In this document: positions 1 through 8,090 of the stretch, piece after piece
Layout: every line of letters begins with the position of its first letter
Position numbering within the stretch: the stretch's first letter is position 1
Source: Phascolarctobacterium_A sp902463975
GTDB taxonomy: Bacteria; Bacillota; Negativicutes; Acidaminococcales; Acidaminococcaceae
NCBI RefSeq assembly: GCF_902463975.1
Contig: NZ_CABQHJ010000010.1
Coordinates: 1-64,000 of the forward strand
Length of the DNA: 64,000 nt
Direction: 5' to 3'
The notes under the pieces: generated by a model
What the model saw: the letters and a program-made list of their open reading frames with translations, nothing else
Told to the model about the DNA's origin: nothing
The model's database searches: none
Program-made: the position numbers and the translations under genes

Positions 1-262
1 CGCTGTACAAATCTTTCACAGCAGTCAGGTTCACATCGCCTTTAGCATTCAACTCTACGTCATTTTTTGCACTCAAAATACCACCAGCAATGCTGATGTC
101 CTTTTTAGCATTCAGGCGGATGTTCTCGCCGCTCAGCGCACTTTGCTGGTGCTGCACGTCATGGATTTCTGCTGAAGAACTGCCATAAGCTACGGCAACG
201 TGCTTTTCATTTGCTACCGTTACGATATCAATATTTATGCTTGTCAAACTCGCGCACTGCAC
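1..262 (-). pseudogene. Filamentous haemagglutinin-like fragment (partial, runs off the left edge)
   Basis: An open frame on the minus strand runs from a TAG at 263-265 to the window edge and has no plausible start. It encodes alternating beta-strand repeats of the haemagglutinin type, with stretches such as SGENIRLNAKKDISIAGG and NAKGDVNLTA. These are typical of two-partner-secretion adhesins and CdiA-like proteins. A similar but separate fragment lies at 1.3-1.5 kb. I read this as a displaced or broken internal piece of a large exported protein, although the part outside the window could be longer and intact. Confidence 0.6.
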
Positions 263-285
263 CTATATCTGAATCCTGCCTAGCA

Positions 286-738
286 TTATGTATACTCATA
301 TTTCATTGTCAGCTCCCAAATATTTTCTTTTGTCTTTTCCAACTGTAAAATAACCTTAACAGGCTTACTTTGAAAAATTTCTTCTCTATGCATTATAAGA
401 CGATTTTGCTTTATACTTTGCACTTTCCATCCTTTTTCCAATCCTTTGGATGCATAATAATTTATGGCATCATCTGCATCCGTATAAGCAAGTTCCATTC
501 TTATATCTGGGTTACGTTTAGAAAACCGTAAGTATTGATTAAATTCATATGCCTGCATTGCACCAGGTTTTAAGAAATCTAGCCGTTTTAAATTCACCAA
601 CATAATACATTTCGCCTTATTCTCTTCGTTCTGATCATACATGATCTTTTTACCGAGAAATCCAATTCCAAAAAACAAAAATAAGACTATTATTAAAATA
701 TAGCATACTAGATTAGAAAGGTTTGTTTTACTTTTCAT
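286..738 (-). CDS. Small membrane-anchored protein of unknown function
   Basis: A 150-aa protein with one N-terminal membrane segment (about residues 10-30) and a soluble C-terminal domain. The ATG at 738 is chosen because GGAGG lies just upstream; an in-frame extension further upstream has no ribosome site. It overlaps the preceding gene (728-1114) by 11 nt, so the two are probably cotranslated. Both proteins have the same plan: a short basic N-terminus, one membrane helix, then a domain containing a Gly-Trp pair. They lie between haemagglutinin fragments, which fits an immunity-type role in a displaced toxin/immunity cassette. That role is inference; I do not recognise the family. Confidence 0.55.
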   Translation of the reverse strand: MKSKTNLSNLVCYILIIVLFLFFGIGFLGKKIMYDQNEENKAKCIMLVNLKRLDFLKPGAMQAYEFNQYLRFSKRNPDIRMELAYTDADDAINYYASKGLEKGWKVQSIKQNRLIMHREEIFQSKPVKVILQLEKTKENIWELTMKYEYT

Positions 739-1114
739 AAAAACTCTCCTCCCAAACGGATGCATTATCATGATCAATTAAAACATACTCATAATTACCC
801 TTTGAAAAAAAATAATATTTTTCATTATTTTTTATGATTTTCCTGTCTTCTACCCAACCCATTTTCAATAATGCTTCTTGAATTTGTCCAAGTTCTTTCT
901 TTGTACACGTAAATTCAGCTGAAATGGCACTTTTAGATCGCCTGGATCCACTCTTAAAAAATGTACATTTTGCTTCAGTTGGCAAAGGCACACTTAAAAA
1001 TGTCTTCGCCATATTCAACTCTGTTTTTTCATTAACCGTAAACATAGGAATCCATAAACATAAGATTATTAAAGCGATACATCCATAAATAAACATTTTT
1101 TTATACTTATTCAA
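728..1114 (-). CDS. Small membrane-anchored protein of unknown function
   Basis: A 128-aa protein, if it starts at the TTG at 1112-1114, about 10 nt after AAGGGGTG. The TTG at 1153 and the ATG at 1144 lack a good ribosome site. The N-terminus is basic (NKYKK), followed by one membrane helix, then a soluble domain with KMGW, resembling the layout of its downstream neighbour. It follows the haemagglutinin-like tail that ends at 1157. It may be a cognate immunity protein or simply an orphan; no family is recognised. Confidence 0.5.
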   Translation of the reverse strand: MNKYKKMFIYGCIALIILCLWIPMFTVNEKTELNMAKTFLSVPLPTEAKCTFFKSGSRRSKSAISAEFTCTKKELGQIQEALLKMGWVEDRKIIKNNEKYYFFSKGNYEYVLIDHDNASVWEESFYEK

Positions 1115-1156
1115 TCTAAAGTCACACCCCTTCAATAGGCTCATAGTAAGCAAATC

Positions 1157-1502
1157 CTATTTCATTTGAATCACACTATTCCCTAACCCAGTTCCCATTG
1201 CAGGTATTCCTCCAGAATAAGACAAATTATCCTGTATTCCGAGTGCAGTTCTATTAAAATTAAAACTCACCCCAGAATATTCACTTCTTAAATCACTTTT
1301 ATTTAATGTTCTTCCTGTAATAAGATGAAAGCAATCCACTGCCCTTATTATGCTCTTCAAGCAGGCGCTCATGGTATTCTGTTGCATTAGCGATATTTAT
1401 ATTATTTTCGGCAGCCATGTCTGCTTTTCCTGCTTCACTGGCTACGTTGCAGCCTTTTATATTTATATCGTTGCCACTTGCAGGGAAACGTTTACCAATA
1501 TC
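1157..1502 (-). pseudogene. Frameshifted haemagglutinin/CdiA-like C-terminal remnant
   Basis: On the minus strand, 1502-1299 encodes a piece of haemagglutinin repeat with NDINIKG, NNINIANATEYHE and SGLLSS, a conserved pattern in the Fil_haemagg_2 type of adhesin repeat. The frame then stops at 1299-1301. A different frame stays open from 1387 to 1157 and would supply a tail ending TGLGNSVIQMK. The shift between the two frames near 1330 suggests a frameshifted remnant of a longer gene. There is no upstream beginning, because 1492 onwards is occupied by another reading frame. It is probably an orphan C-terminal cassette. Confidence 0.6.
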
Positions 1503-1878
1503 TTACCCTAGCAAAAATATAGAGAGCTGTTAATAATATTAAGTATATTGTAGATATATATCTAAAGATAATCTTGTTTTTATACTTTTCGTGTTTTGAA
1601 GCAGCAACAAGAAACATAAATGCTCCTAAAACTAGAAATAAATTACAAAAATCTAATCCTATAAAAGGACTTAAATAAGTTGTTAGCTGTATATTATTTT
1701 GTTTTATCACTTCATTTAAAGACAGTAAAATACATCCTACAAACACAAATATGTTACCACGAGCTCCTATCGCAGGTACACTTTTATCTTTTTTATATTT
1801 AAAATAAAAGTATAAAAAGAACAAAGCACAAATTAAAGGAACTATAATCTTACCATCATCATTCAAATATCTATACAT
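1492..1878 (-). CDS. Small polytopic membrane protein, unknown
   Basis: A 128-aa protein with about four hydrophobic segments and charged loops, starting at the ATG at 1876-1878 behind a weak GAGGCG. It ends inside the haemagglutinin remnant. Base composition is very AT-rich compared with the metabolic genes to the right. Its position between adhesin fragments makes a membrane immunity protein possible, but nothing in the sequence proves that. Confidence 0.5.
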   Translation of the reverse strand: MYRYLNDDGKIIVPLICALFFLYFYFKYKKDKSVPAIGARGNIFVFVGCILLSLNEVIKQNNIQLTTYLSPFIGLDFCNLFLVLGAFMFLVAASKHEKYKNKIIFRYISTIYLILLTALYIFARVRYW

Positions 1879-1974
1879 TATTCGCCTCAATACCCAATAA
1901 TTTTTTCTTTTATAACTGCTGATGCAATATCAACTGACTAGTGAAAAAGCATGTATACAATAAGCTGCAAGCTT

Positions 1975-2003
1975 AAAAAACCGGCATCGAGCTGATGCCG
2001 GTT
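1975..2003 (-). terminator. Rho-independent terminator of the DUF3100/M20 operon
   Basis: The inverted repeat CCGGCATC/GATGCCGG has a 5-nt loop and is followed on the minus strand by a run of six T. It lies 15 nt after the stop of the last gene of the operon at 2018. Confidence 0.85.
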
Positions 2004-2017
2004 CAAAAGCAATTCTT

Positions 2018-2464
2018 TTAAATTTGTCCCAAAGCCTTCAAAATGCACTGAGCAATAATCGCACTGGCAATATAGGTGCCTACAAAAACAACGATTGCCA
2101 GAATAACAATGCGCCAGCCGGTCTTGGCAAAGTCGTCAAGATCCTTGCCTATGGATACACCGGCATAAGCCAGTATAGGCGTACACAGAGCCACAAAGCC
2201 AACATTTTTCACATAACCATTGACAATATCACTGCCCGGAACGCCGGGGATAGTCAAAATACAGCCCAAGGTTACAACCCATGCTGCCGCAGGAATACCG
2301 CCGGGGATATATTTGGACATCAGCATACCGACAAAAGCAATAACCGCCAAAATCAGCAGACCGGGAATAGACTCTATAATATTTGCCTTAGTTCCCAATA
2401 CGTTGGAGAACAAGCTCATGAAGGTTACAATAGCCAAAATGATAATTGTATCTTTAATTTTCAT
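2018..2464 (-). CDS. Small membrane protein paired with DUF3100 protein
   Basis: A 148-aa, very hydrophobic protein with about four to five membrane helices and a signature rich in Gly/Pro (KYIPGGIPAAAWV). The start ATG shares one base with the stop of the upstream DUF3100 gene (TAATG), so translation is coupled. Proteins like this usually sit next to DUF3100 proteins and M20 amidohydrolases, as here. The two membrane proteins may form a transporter or exchanger for the peptidase substrate or product. That is inference from context; transport has not been shown for the family as far as I know. Confidence 0.7.
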   Translation of the reverse strand: MKIKDTIIILAIVTFMSLFSNVLGTKANIIESIPGLLILAVIAFVGMLMSKYIPGGIPAAAWVVTLGCILTIPGVPGSDIVNGYVKNVGFVALCTPILAYAGVSIGKDLDDFAKTGWRIVILAIVVFVGTYIASAIIAQCILKALGQI

Positions 2465-3270
2465 TATGCTTCCTCTCCTTTCTTATCAGCTTCTGGCAGT
2501 ACGCCATATTTTATCTTATAGAATCTCTTATAGAGCCATTCGGTCATCGGCAGGCCCAGCCATACGGACATATACAAACCGTCAAGACCAGAAAGCATAT
2601 TACTTGCTGCGCCAAAGGCTGCCAGCTGATCAGCCATATCAGGATACATAGCAACCAAAGAGCCCACTGCAGCCGTCATCATGCTGGCAGAGCCTACACC
2701 GGAGGCCATAGCCAATGCATACGGATGAATCGGCAATACGGAAGCAGCAACGCTGGCCATCAGGCCGAAGAAAATAGTACCGAAAACAGTACCGGCAATA
2801 TAAACGCCCATAACGCCGCGGCCTTCACTGCTGTCCAGGCCAAACTTTTCGCCGATAAGCGCTACGTTCGGCTCACGTGCGATAGAATGCGCAGCACCGA
2901 TGGTTTCGCGTTTCAGGCCCAGGTAAACAGCAACAGGTACGCCCAAAAGCACCGTACCGAGGTTACCGAACTCCTGCAGAATCAGCGCCGGAGAAGCAGC
3001 CAGAATCTTCGGCAGGGTAGGACCTACCAGCGTACCATAGCGTGCCATCAAAAGCATCAGCGTTACGCCAACCAGACTGCTGGCATCCAGCATTTCCTTT
3101 TTGCCGGACAGGTTCAAAAACTTAGGTGTTGTCAAAATACCCAGAAGCAGAGCGTACAGCATCGGCAGCAATACGATACGACCGATACCGAACTTCAGGG
3201 TATGAGTGCCGATCAGCTCGGAAACTATAATCAGCGCCAGAATTATGGCATGTAATTTAATGTTCTTCAT
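2464..3270 (-). CDS. DUF3100 family membrane protein
   Basis: A 268-aa polytopic protein with about eight helices. It resembles DUF3100 proteins, which start with a short Lys-containing tail and an ELIGTHT-type first helix. The start at the ATG at 3268-3270 follows GGAGGG by a few bases; upstream in-frame codons are less well placed. It is transcribed after the M20 amidohydrolase (29-nt gap) and overlaps the next membrane protein gene by one base. A likely role is moving an N-acylated amino acid or dipeptide-like substrate across the inner membrane, based only on gene pairing. Confidence 0.75.
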   Translation of the reverse strand: MKNIKLHAIILALIIVSELIGTHTLKFGIGRIVLLPMLYALLLGILTTPKFLNLSGKKEMLDASSLVGVTLMLLMARYGTLVGPTLPKILAASPALILQEFGNLGTVLLGVPVAVYLGLKRETIGAAHSIAREPNVALIGEKFGLDSSEGRGVMGVYIAGTVFGTIFFGLMASVAASVLPIHPYALAMASGVGSASMMTAAVGSLVAMYPDMADQLAAFGAASNMLSGLDGLYMSVWLGLPMTEWLYKRFYKIKYGVLPEADKKGEEA

Positions 3271-3299
3271 TACATTCCCTCCCACAAATTATTTCTATT

Positions 3300-4610
3300 T
3301 TACTTATTAAAATAGCTCTCCAATTTTGCAATGTACTCTTCCTTGGTAAGAATAGGCTTGAAGTCCGCTAGGATAGCCTTAGCCTCTTTCGCATCATCAT
3401 ACAGTAAATCTATAAGCATCATGGCAAAGGCTTTAGCCGGAAGCAGTACAGCAGCATTAAAATCTACCATATGGAAGTCAGGTGTATGCAGCAGTCCGTC
3501 CGTACCGCCGATAAACGGATGGATAACGGGCATCAGGTGTGATACATCACCCATATCGGTAGATGCGCTGAAATGACCGGCATCCTTTATCTCTATATCC
3601 GGATAAGCAATTTTCGCATTTGCTGCAAACAGTTCATTCATGCGCTTGTTGCAGCTCAGCGGGAACATGCCCGGCAGTGTTTCGATAACAGTTTGGGCAC
3701 CGACAGCATCACCGCCGGCCTTAAGCGCTGCGTCAACGCGCGTATGGGTAGAATCAATAGCATCCATGGTTTTCGCACGCACATACAGCTCCAGGCGTAC
3801 ATCATCAGGCACGGAATTTACAAAGTCGCCGCCCTTAGTAATAATCGGGTGCACACGCACTACATCTTGCTCGCGGAAGGTTTCACGCAAAGCGTTGATG
3901 CCCATCAGTCCCAGGCAGGCAGCATTCAAAGCATTGACGCCTTCATGCGGAGCGTCAGCTGCATGGGCGGTTTTGCCGATATAGCGCACGGTTTTGCCAA
4001 CAAAGCCATTGCTGCTTTCGCCAATGGAAACCGTAGGCTTCGGCATATTTTTATCAGCATGCATCTGCATGGCCATATCAATATCATCAAAAGCGCCTTC
4101 ATAAATCAGCTCGCCCTTGCCGCTCATAAAATGCAGCTTGCCGGACTCCACTAATTTCTTGCGGTACGCAATTTCAATATATTCCTCAGCAGGAACACCG
4201 AAGAACACAACATCACCGGCCAGCTCCGGCAGTACACCGGATTTTACGATACCGCAGGCAGCAGCCAGCATGGTGGAAATCTGCAGATTATGGCCACAGG
4301 CATGCGCTGCGCCTGTGGCAGGATCAGCCTTCGGACTTGTAGGGCAGCCAACCGCGTCCAGCTCGCCTAAAACGGCAGCTGTCGGTCCGGGCTTGCCGCC
4401 CTTGGCACGTCCCTTAACGCCATTGATTGCCAGGCCGGTTTCCGGCTGCAGGCCCAGGTCGCGCATAAATTCTGCAACCTTGGCAGCGGTTTTGACTTCC
4501 TTGAAGCCTAATTCCGGTTCATCGTTGATGCTGGCACAAATAGCCTTTATCTTATCTGCATATGCGTCAATTGCAGCACACGCTTTTTCTTTTAAAATTT
4601 CTTTTGTCAT
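3300..4610 (-). CDS. M20 family amidohydrolase, AbgB-like
   Basis: A 436-aa metal-dependent peptidase/amidohydrolase. Visible M20 features are GELDAV near residue 95, AHACGHNLQ with the metal-binding His, FFGVPAEEY with the catalytic Glu pair, the dimerisation-domain text GKTAHAADAPHEGVNAL, and a C-terminal HTPDFH. The layout matches aminobenzoyl-glutamate utilisation protein B and related N-acyl amino acid hydrolases. Start at the ATG at 4608-4610 with TGGAGG nine bases upstream. It is the first gene of an operon with two membrane proteins, behind a promoter carrying a dyad (4672-4708). The exact substrate is not decidable from sequence. Confidence 0.85.
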   Translation of the reverse strand: MTKEILKEKACAAIDAYADKIKAICASINDEPELGFKEVKTAAKVAEFMRDLGLQPETGLAINGVKGRAKGGKPGPTAAVLGELDAVGCPTSPKADPATGAAHACGHNLQISTMLAAACGIVKSGVLPELAGDVVFFGVPAEEYIEIAYRKKLVESGKLHFMSGKGELIYEGAFDDIDMAMQMHADKNMPKPTVSIGESSNGFVGKTVRYIGKTAHAADAPHEGVNALNAACLGLMGINALRETFREQDVVRVHPIITKGGDFVNSVPDDVRLELYVRAKTMDAIDSTHTRVDAALKAGGDAVGAQTVIETLPGMFPLSCNKRMNELFAANAKIAYPDIEIKDAGHFSASTDMGDVSHLMPVIHPFIGGTDGLLHTPDFHMVDFNAAVLLPAKAFAMMLIDLLYDDAKEAKAILADFKPILTKEEYIAKLESYFNK

Positions 4611-4671
4611 TTTAGTGCGCCTCCAGCGTACCTGTCTTTTCAACAAGTACATAAATAAAAATTTTTAAGTA

Positions 4672-4708
4672 TTTACCTAAATTATAGCATAATTATAGGT
4701 AAAGTCAA
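4672..4708 (-). promoter_or_regulatory. Promoter with overlapping dyad for the M20/DUF3100 operon
   Basis: On the minus strand, TTGACT (4708-4703) and TATAAT (4686-4681) are separated by 16 nt. A near-perfect inverted repeat, TTTACCTA...TAGGTAAA (4672-4703), covers the -10 and spacer. This is where a repressor would block RNA polymerase. The regulator is not identified. Confidence 0.65.
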
Positions 4709-4930
4709 ATCAGGACACTTGCAAAAGAAATCATTGCCTCATAGTGTGTAATTTGATGCATTATCAGCCGTTTTCAGAATTTTGTCCACTAAATAAGCGC
4801 AGAAAAATGTTCACCAATCATATTTTTGTTAAGTTTTACAGTTTTTCTGTTTACTATTCACTAATTTCTGTGCTAAAATATAAAAATGGTATTTGTCGGC
4901 AGAAAGAGCTTGTCTTAGCACAGCTAAATG

Positions 4931-4959
4931 CTGACAACTACAGCACATGTTGATATAAT
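4931..4959 (+). promoter_or_regulatory. Promoter of cysE
   Basis: CTGACA (4931-4936), a 17-nt spacer and TATAAT (4954-4959) lie about 20 nt before the cysE start, which has AAAGGAGT as ribosome site. The rest of the 4711-4930 gap is AT-rich; I see no T-box motif or other riboswitch in it. Confidence 0.65.
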
Positions 4960-4979
4960 ATAAAGAAAGGAGTCTTGAC

Positions 4980-5672
4980 ATGTTTGCTCAGATGAAAAAA
5001 GATATTGATGCCATTATGCTGCGCGACCCGGCCGCAAAAACAAGACTGGAGGCCGCAATGTGTTATCCAGGGCTACATGCCATCTGGCTCCATCGTATAG
5101 CGCATCACTTTTATCTGAAGGGCTGGGTAGTATTCCCACGCCTGCTTAATACATTTTCCCGCTTTCTTACCGGTATTGACATTCATCCCGGTGCTAAACT
5201 TGGCCCCGGTCTTTTCATTGACCACGGTATGGGACTTGTTATCGGTGAAACTGCCGAGCTTGGCAGCAACGTCACGCTCTATCAGGGAGTTACTCTCGGC
5301 GGTACCGGCAAAGAAAAGGGTAAGCGCCATCCCACCATCGGCAACAATGTTGTTGTTTCCAGCGGTGCGAAGGTGCTCGGTTCCTTCAAGGTAGGCGACA
5401 ATTCCAAAATTGGCAGCGGCAGCGTAGTTCTTAAAGAGGTTCCGCCCAATTCCGTCGTTGTTGGTGTACCCGGACGTGTTGTAACACGTAACGGTGTACG
5501 TATTGCCTCCAACAATGATGCTGAAAGCATGATTGACCTGAATCACGATAAGCTGCCGGATCCGGTAGCAGATTATGAAGAGCTGCTCGCCAAGCATATG
5601 GAAGAAATCAACGACCGCCTCAAGGAGTTGGAAAATCTTATTTATGATACTCAAAGTAAGCATTATGACTAA
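4980..5672 (+). CDS. cysE: Serine O-acetyltransferase
   Basis: A 230-aa enzyme that makes O-acetylserine from serine and acetyl-CoA, the first step of cysteine synthesis. The N-terminal helical part is followed by left-handed beta-helix hexapeptide repeats, with the family signature from GIDIHPGAKLGPG through DHGMGLVIGETAELG and YQGVTLGGTG. The length fits the short EpsC/CysE type. It is followed after 14 nt by a GltA-like flavoprotein gene, so the two are likely cotranscribed up to the terminator at 7094. Confidence 0.95.
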   Translation: MFAQMKKDIDAIMLRDPAAKTRLEAAMCYPGLHAIWLHRIAHHFYLKGWVVFPRLLNTFSRFLTGIDIHPGAKLGPGLFIDHGMGLVIGETAELGSNVTLYQGVTLGGTGKEKGKRHPTIGNNVVVSSGAKVLGSFKVGDNSKIGSGSVVLKEVPPNSVVVGVPGRVVTRNGVRIASNNDAESMIDLNHDKLPDPVADYEELLAKHMEEINDRLKELENLIYDTQSKHYD

Positions 5673-5686
5673 AAAGAGGTAGAAAA

Positions 5687-7075
5687 ATGAGCAGAACAAT
5701 GACCACAGCAGAAGCCATTCAGGAAGCACGCCGCTGCCTGAACTGTGCGCGCCCTACGTGCCGCACCGGCTGCCCGATTGAAAACAATATTCCCGGATTT
5801 ATCCGTGCCTTAAGCGAAGGTAATATCGGCATGGCCTACGAGATCATTTCCGAACGCAGTAACCTGCCCGCTATCTGCGGACGCGTCTGCCCACATGAGC
5901 GTCAGTGTGAAGCGCATTGCGTGCTGACCAAAAAGAAATGCGGTATTGAAATCGGCAGCTTGGAAATGTTCGTTGCTGATTTTGCCCACGACAATGATTT
6001 GAAGCCTACACAGCCATCAAGCAAGCTGCGCGGCAAGGTTGCCGTAATCGGTTCCGGTCCGGCAGGCCTTACAGTAGCAGGCGATTTGGCCAAGATGGAT
6101 TTTGACGTTACTATTTTCGAAGCACAAAGCGAACCCGGCGGCGTATTGCTCTTCGGCATTCCGGAATTCCGTCTGCAAAAGGACGTTGTTCGCCGTGAAA
6201 TCAGCGAGCTGCAGCACATAGGTGTAGAAATCCGCACAAAGCAGCTTGCCGGTGTAGATTTTACTGTTGATGACCTTTTTGCCCAAGGCTATGATGCAAT
6301 TTTTATGGGTACAGGCACCTCCCTGCCGCGCACGTTGGATATCCCCGGCAAGGAGCTGTCCGGTATTTTGACTGCCACCTACTTCCTGCGTATGGTTGTA
6401 TTGGCTGACGGAGGCAAGTTGGATGCCAGCGAAACACTGCTGCACACCGGCGACAACGTTATCGTTGTCGGCGCAGGCAACGTTGCTATGGATGCTGCCC
6501 GCACCTCCATCCGCCGCGGTGCCAAAAATGTCACCATCGTCTACCACAAAACCGAAGCAGAGCTTTCTGCCTTTCCTTCGGAATACGAAGCAGCTGTTGC
6601 TGAAGGTGTACAGTTCCGCTTCTTAAAGCAGCCTATCGCTTACTTCAACAAGAAGCAGATGCGCGCCTTAAAGAACATCCGCCGTCAGGCTACGGCAGCA
6701 GACGAAACTGAATTAGCCGGCTTATTGCTGCAAAACATCACTAAAACTGAAAATGGTGAGTTCATCGCAGAAGGCGGTCAGGAGCTTATCCCCTGCGACT
6801 GCGTTATCCTCGCAGTAGGCCAGAAACCCGCAGCACGTATTGTTTCCAGTACCAAAGGCATTCAGGTTGATAAACAAGGCTTCGTCATCACCCGTGACCG
6901 TCCCTACGGCATGACCACCCGCGCCGGCGTTTTCAGCAGCGGCGATGTAGTACACGGTCCTGCTACCGTCGTATTGGCGATGAAGGAATCGAAGAAGGTA
7001 GCTGCAGGCATCGCGCAATATGTTGATGCCAAAAAGCTGCTGGAAGACTGCACTATGGATTCCACTACTCTGTAA
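5687..7075 (+). CDS. gltA: NADPH-dependent glutamate synthase small subunit-like flavoprotein (GltA type)
   Basis: A 462-aa protein with an N-terminal [4Fe-4S] domain (CLNCARPTCRTGCP, then CGRVCPHERQCEAHC), an FAD-binding GSGPAGL near residue 117 and an NAD(P)H-binding GAGNVAMDAART near residue 263. This is the GltB/GltD small-subunit architecture seen in stand-alone GltA proteins and in the NfnB family of electron-bifurcating transhydrogenases. No NfnA-like partner or glutamate synthase large subunit is adjacent, so it may act alone as an oxidoreductase with ammonia or a remote partner. Start ATG with GAGGT upstream. It ends at a bidirectional terminator. Confidence 0.85.
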   Translation: MSRTMTTAEAIQEARRCLNCARPTCRTGCPIENNIPGFIRALSEGNIGMAYEIISERSNLPAICGRVCPHERQCEAHCVLTKKKCGIEIGSLEMFVADFAHDNDLKPTQPSSKLRGKVAVIGSGPAGLTVAGDLAKMDFDVTIFEAQSEPGGVLLFGIPEFRLQKDVVRREISELQHIGVEIRTKQLAGVDFTVDDLFAQGYDAIFMGTGTSLPRTLDIPGKELSGILTATYFLRMVVLADGGKLDASETLLHTGDNVIVVGAGNVAMDAARTSIRRGAKNVTIVYHKTEAELSAFPSEYEAAVAEGVQFRFLKQPIAYFNKKQMRALKNIRRQATAADETELAGLLLQNITKTENGEFIAEGGQELIPCDCVILAVGQKPAARIVSSTKGIQVDKQGFVITRDRPYGMTTRAGVFSSGDVVHGPATVVLAMKESKKVAAGIAQYVDAKKLLEDCTMDSTTL

Positions 7076-7093
7076 TAAGCACTTTTGCATACA

Positions 7094-7136
7094 AAAACCG
7101 TCATTTCCCCAATAATCTGAGGAAATGACGGTTTTA
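7094..7136. terminator. Bidirectional terminator between gltA and pdxK
   Basis: The inverted repeat AAAACCGTCATTTCC/GGAAATGACGGTTTT, with a loop of about 12 nt and A/T tracts on both sides, lies between convergent genes ending at 7075 and 7143. Confidence 0.9.
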
Positions 7137-7142
7137 TTTCTT

Positions 7143-7955
7143 TTATTCGCTATATTTTCTATACGCGGTATGATTGGTGCAGCCGACAATGTTATTGATA
7201 GCAAAGCCATGCTTAAGCGCAGCAGTGACAAACTTCTTTGCCTGCAGAACCGCTTCCTTCATGCTCAGGCCGTCTGCCAGGCCTGCGGTAATTGCTGCTG
7301 AGAAGGTGCAGCCTGCGCCATGGTTGTAGGAAGGATAAATCTTCGGCACAGCCATTTCTGTGAATTCCTTGCCATCGTAGAAAATATCAATAGCGGAATT
7401 ATCGCTCAGGCGCTCGCCGCCCTTGATAACAACGCTCTTCGCGCCGGCAGCAACAATCTTCTCTGCTGCTTCCTTAATCTGCTCTACGGTAGTAACCTCC
7501 GGCATATCAGCAAGATAAGCAGCTTCCACGGTATTCGGGGTAATAATATTGCAACGCGGCATCAGCAGCTTTTTGATAGATTCTGCTGCATCCGGCACAA
7601 GAATCAAATCACAGCCCTTGCAAACCATAACCGGATCGATAACCACGTTCTGCAAATCGTACTTATCAATCGTCGCCGCAACCAGCTCTACCAGCTCAGC
7701 ACTGCCCAGCATACCGGTTTTCATCGCATTGATGCCAACGCCTTCAATCGCTGTCACCAGCTGCTTTTCTACCAAATCCAAAGGCAACGGAAATACGCTG
7801 TGCTCCCAGGTAGTCGGGTGCATAGTAACAATGCAGGTCAAAGCAGGCATACCATAAACGCCCAGCTCCTCCATAGTTTTAATATCTGCTTCCATACCGG
7901 CGCCGCCGCTTGTATCGCTACCGGCAATAGTCAATGCTTTATTCATTAAGGTCAT
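7143..7955 (-). CDS. pdxK: Pyridoxal/pyridoxine kinase of the ThiD-like (PdxK) type
   Basis: A 270-aa ribokinase-fold kinase. The N-terminal ALTIAGSDTSGGAGMEAD, the middle NVVIDPVMVCKG and the C-terminal YNHGAGCTFSAA with the catalytic Asp replaced by Cys are the hallmarks of the Bacillus subtilis PdxK/ThiD2 group, which phosphorylates B6 vitamers and looks like HMP kinase. Start is taken at the ATG at 7953-7955, eight bases after GGAG; a second ATG three codons later is also possible. It is a single gene between the gltA terminator and the TonB receptor. Thiamine-pathway HMP kinase is the alternative. Confidence 0.8.
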   Translation of the reverse strand: MTLMNKALTIAGSDTSGGAGMEADIKTMEELGVYGMPALTCIVTMHPTTWEHSVFPLPLDLVEKQLVTAIEGVGINAMKTGMLGSAELVELVAATIDKYDLQNVVIDPVMVCKGCDLILVPDAAESIKKLLMPRCNIITPNTVEAAYLADMPEVTTVEQIKEAAEKIVAAGAKSVVIKGGERLSDNSAIDIFYDGKEFTEMAVPKIYPSYNHGAGCTFSAAITAGLADGLSMKEAVLQAKKFVTAALKHGFAINNIVGCTNHTAYRKYSE

Positions 7956-8090
7956 AAGACACACTCCTTCACTTTAATAATGTAATCATTATAACCTTTT
8001 GACTGGCATCTGAATAAGCTCAATTTATAGATATTTAATATGGTCAGTTCAGACTATCGTTTATAAAGGAGCAAAACTGGTGCAAACTTT

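Noticed and set aside
4744..4953. A 69-codon plus-strand frame upstream of cysE
   Set aside because: No ribosome site, composition typical of non-coding AT-rich DNA, and it overlaps the cysE promoter.
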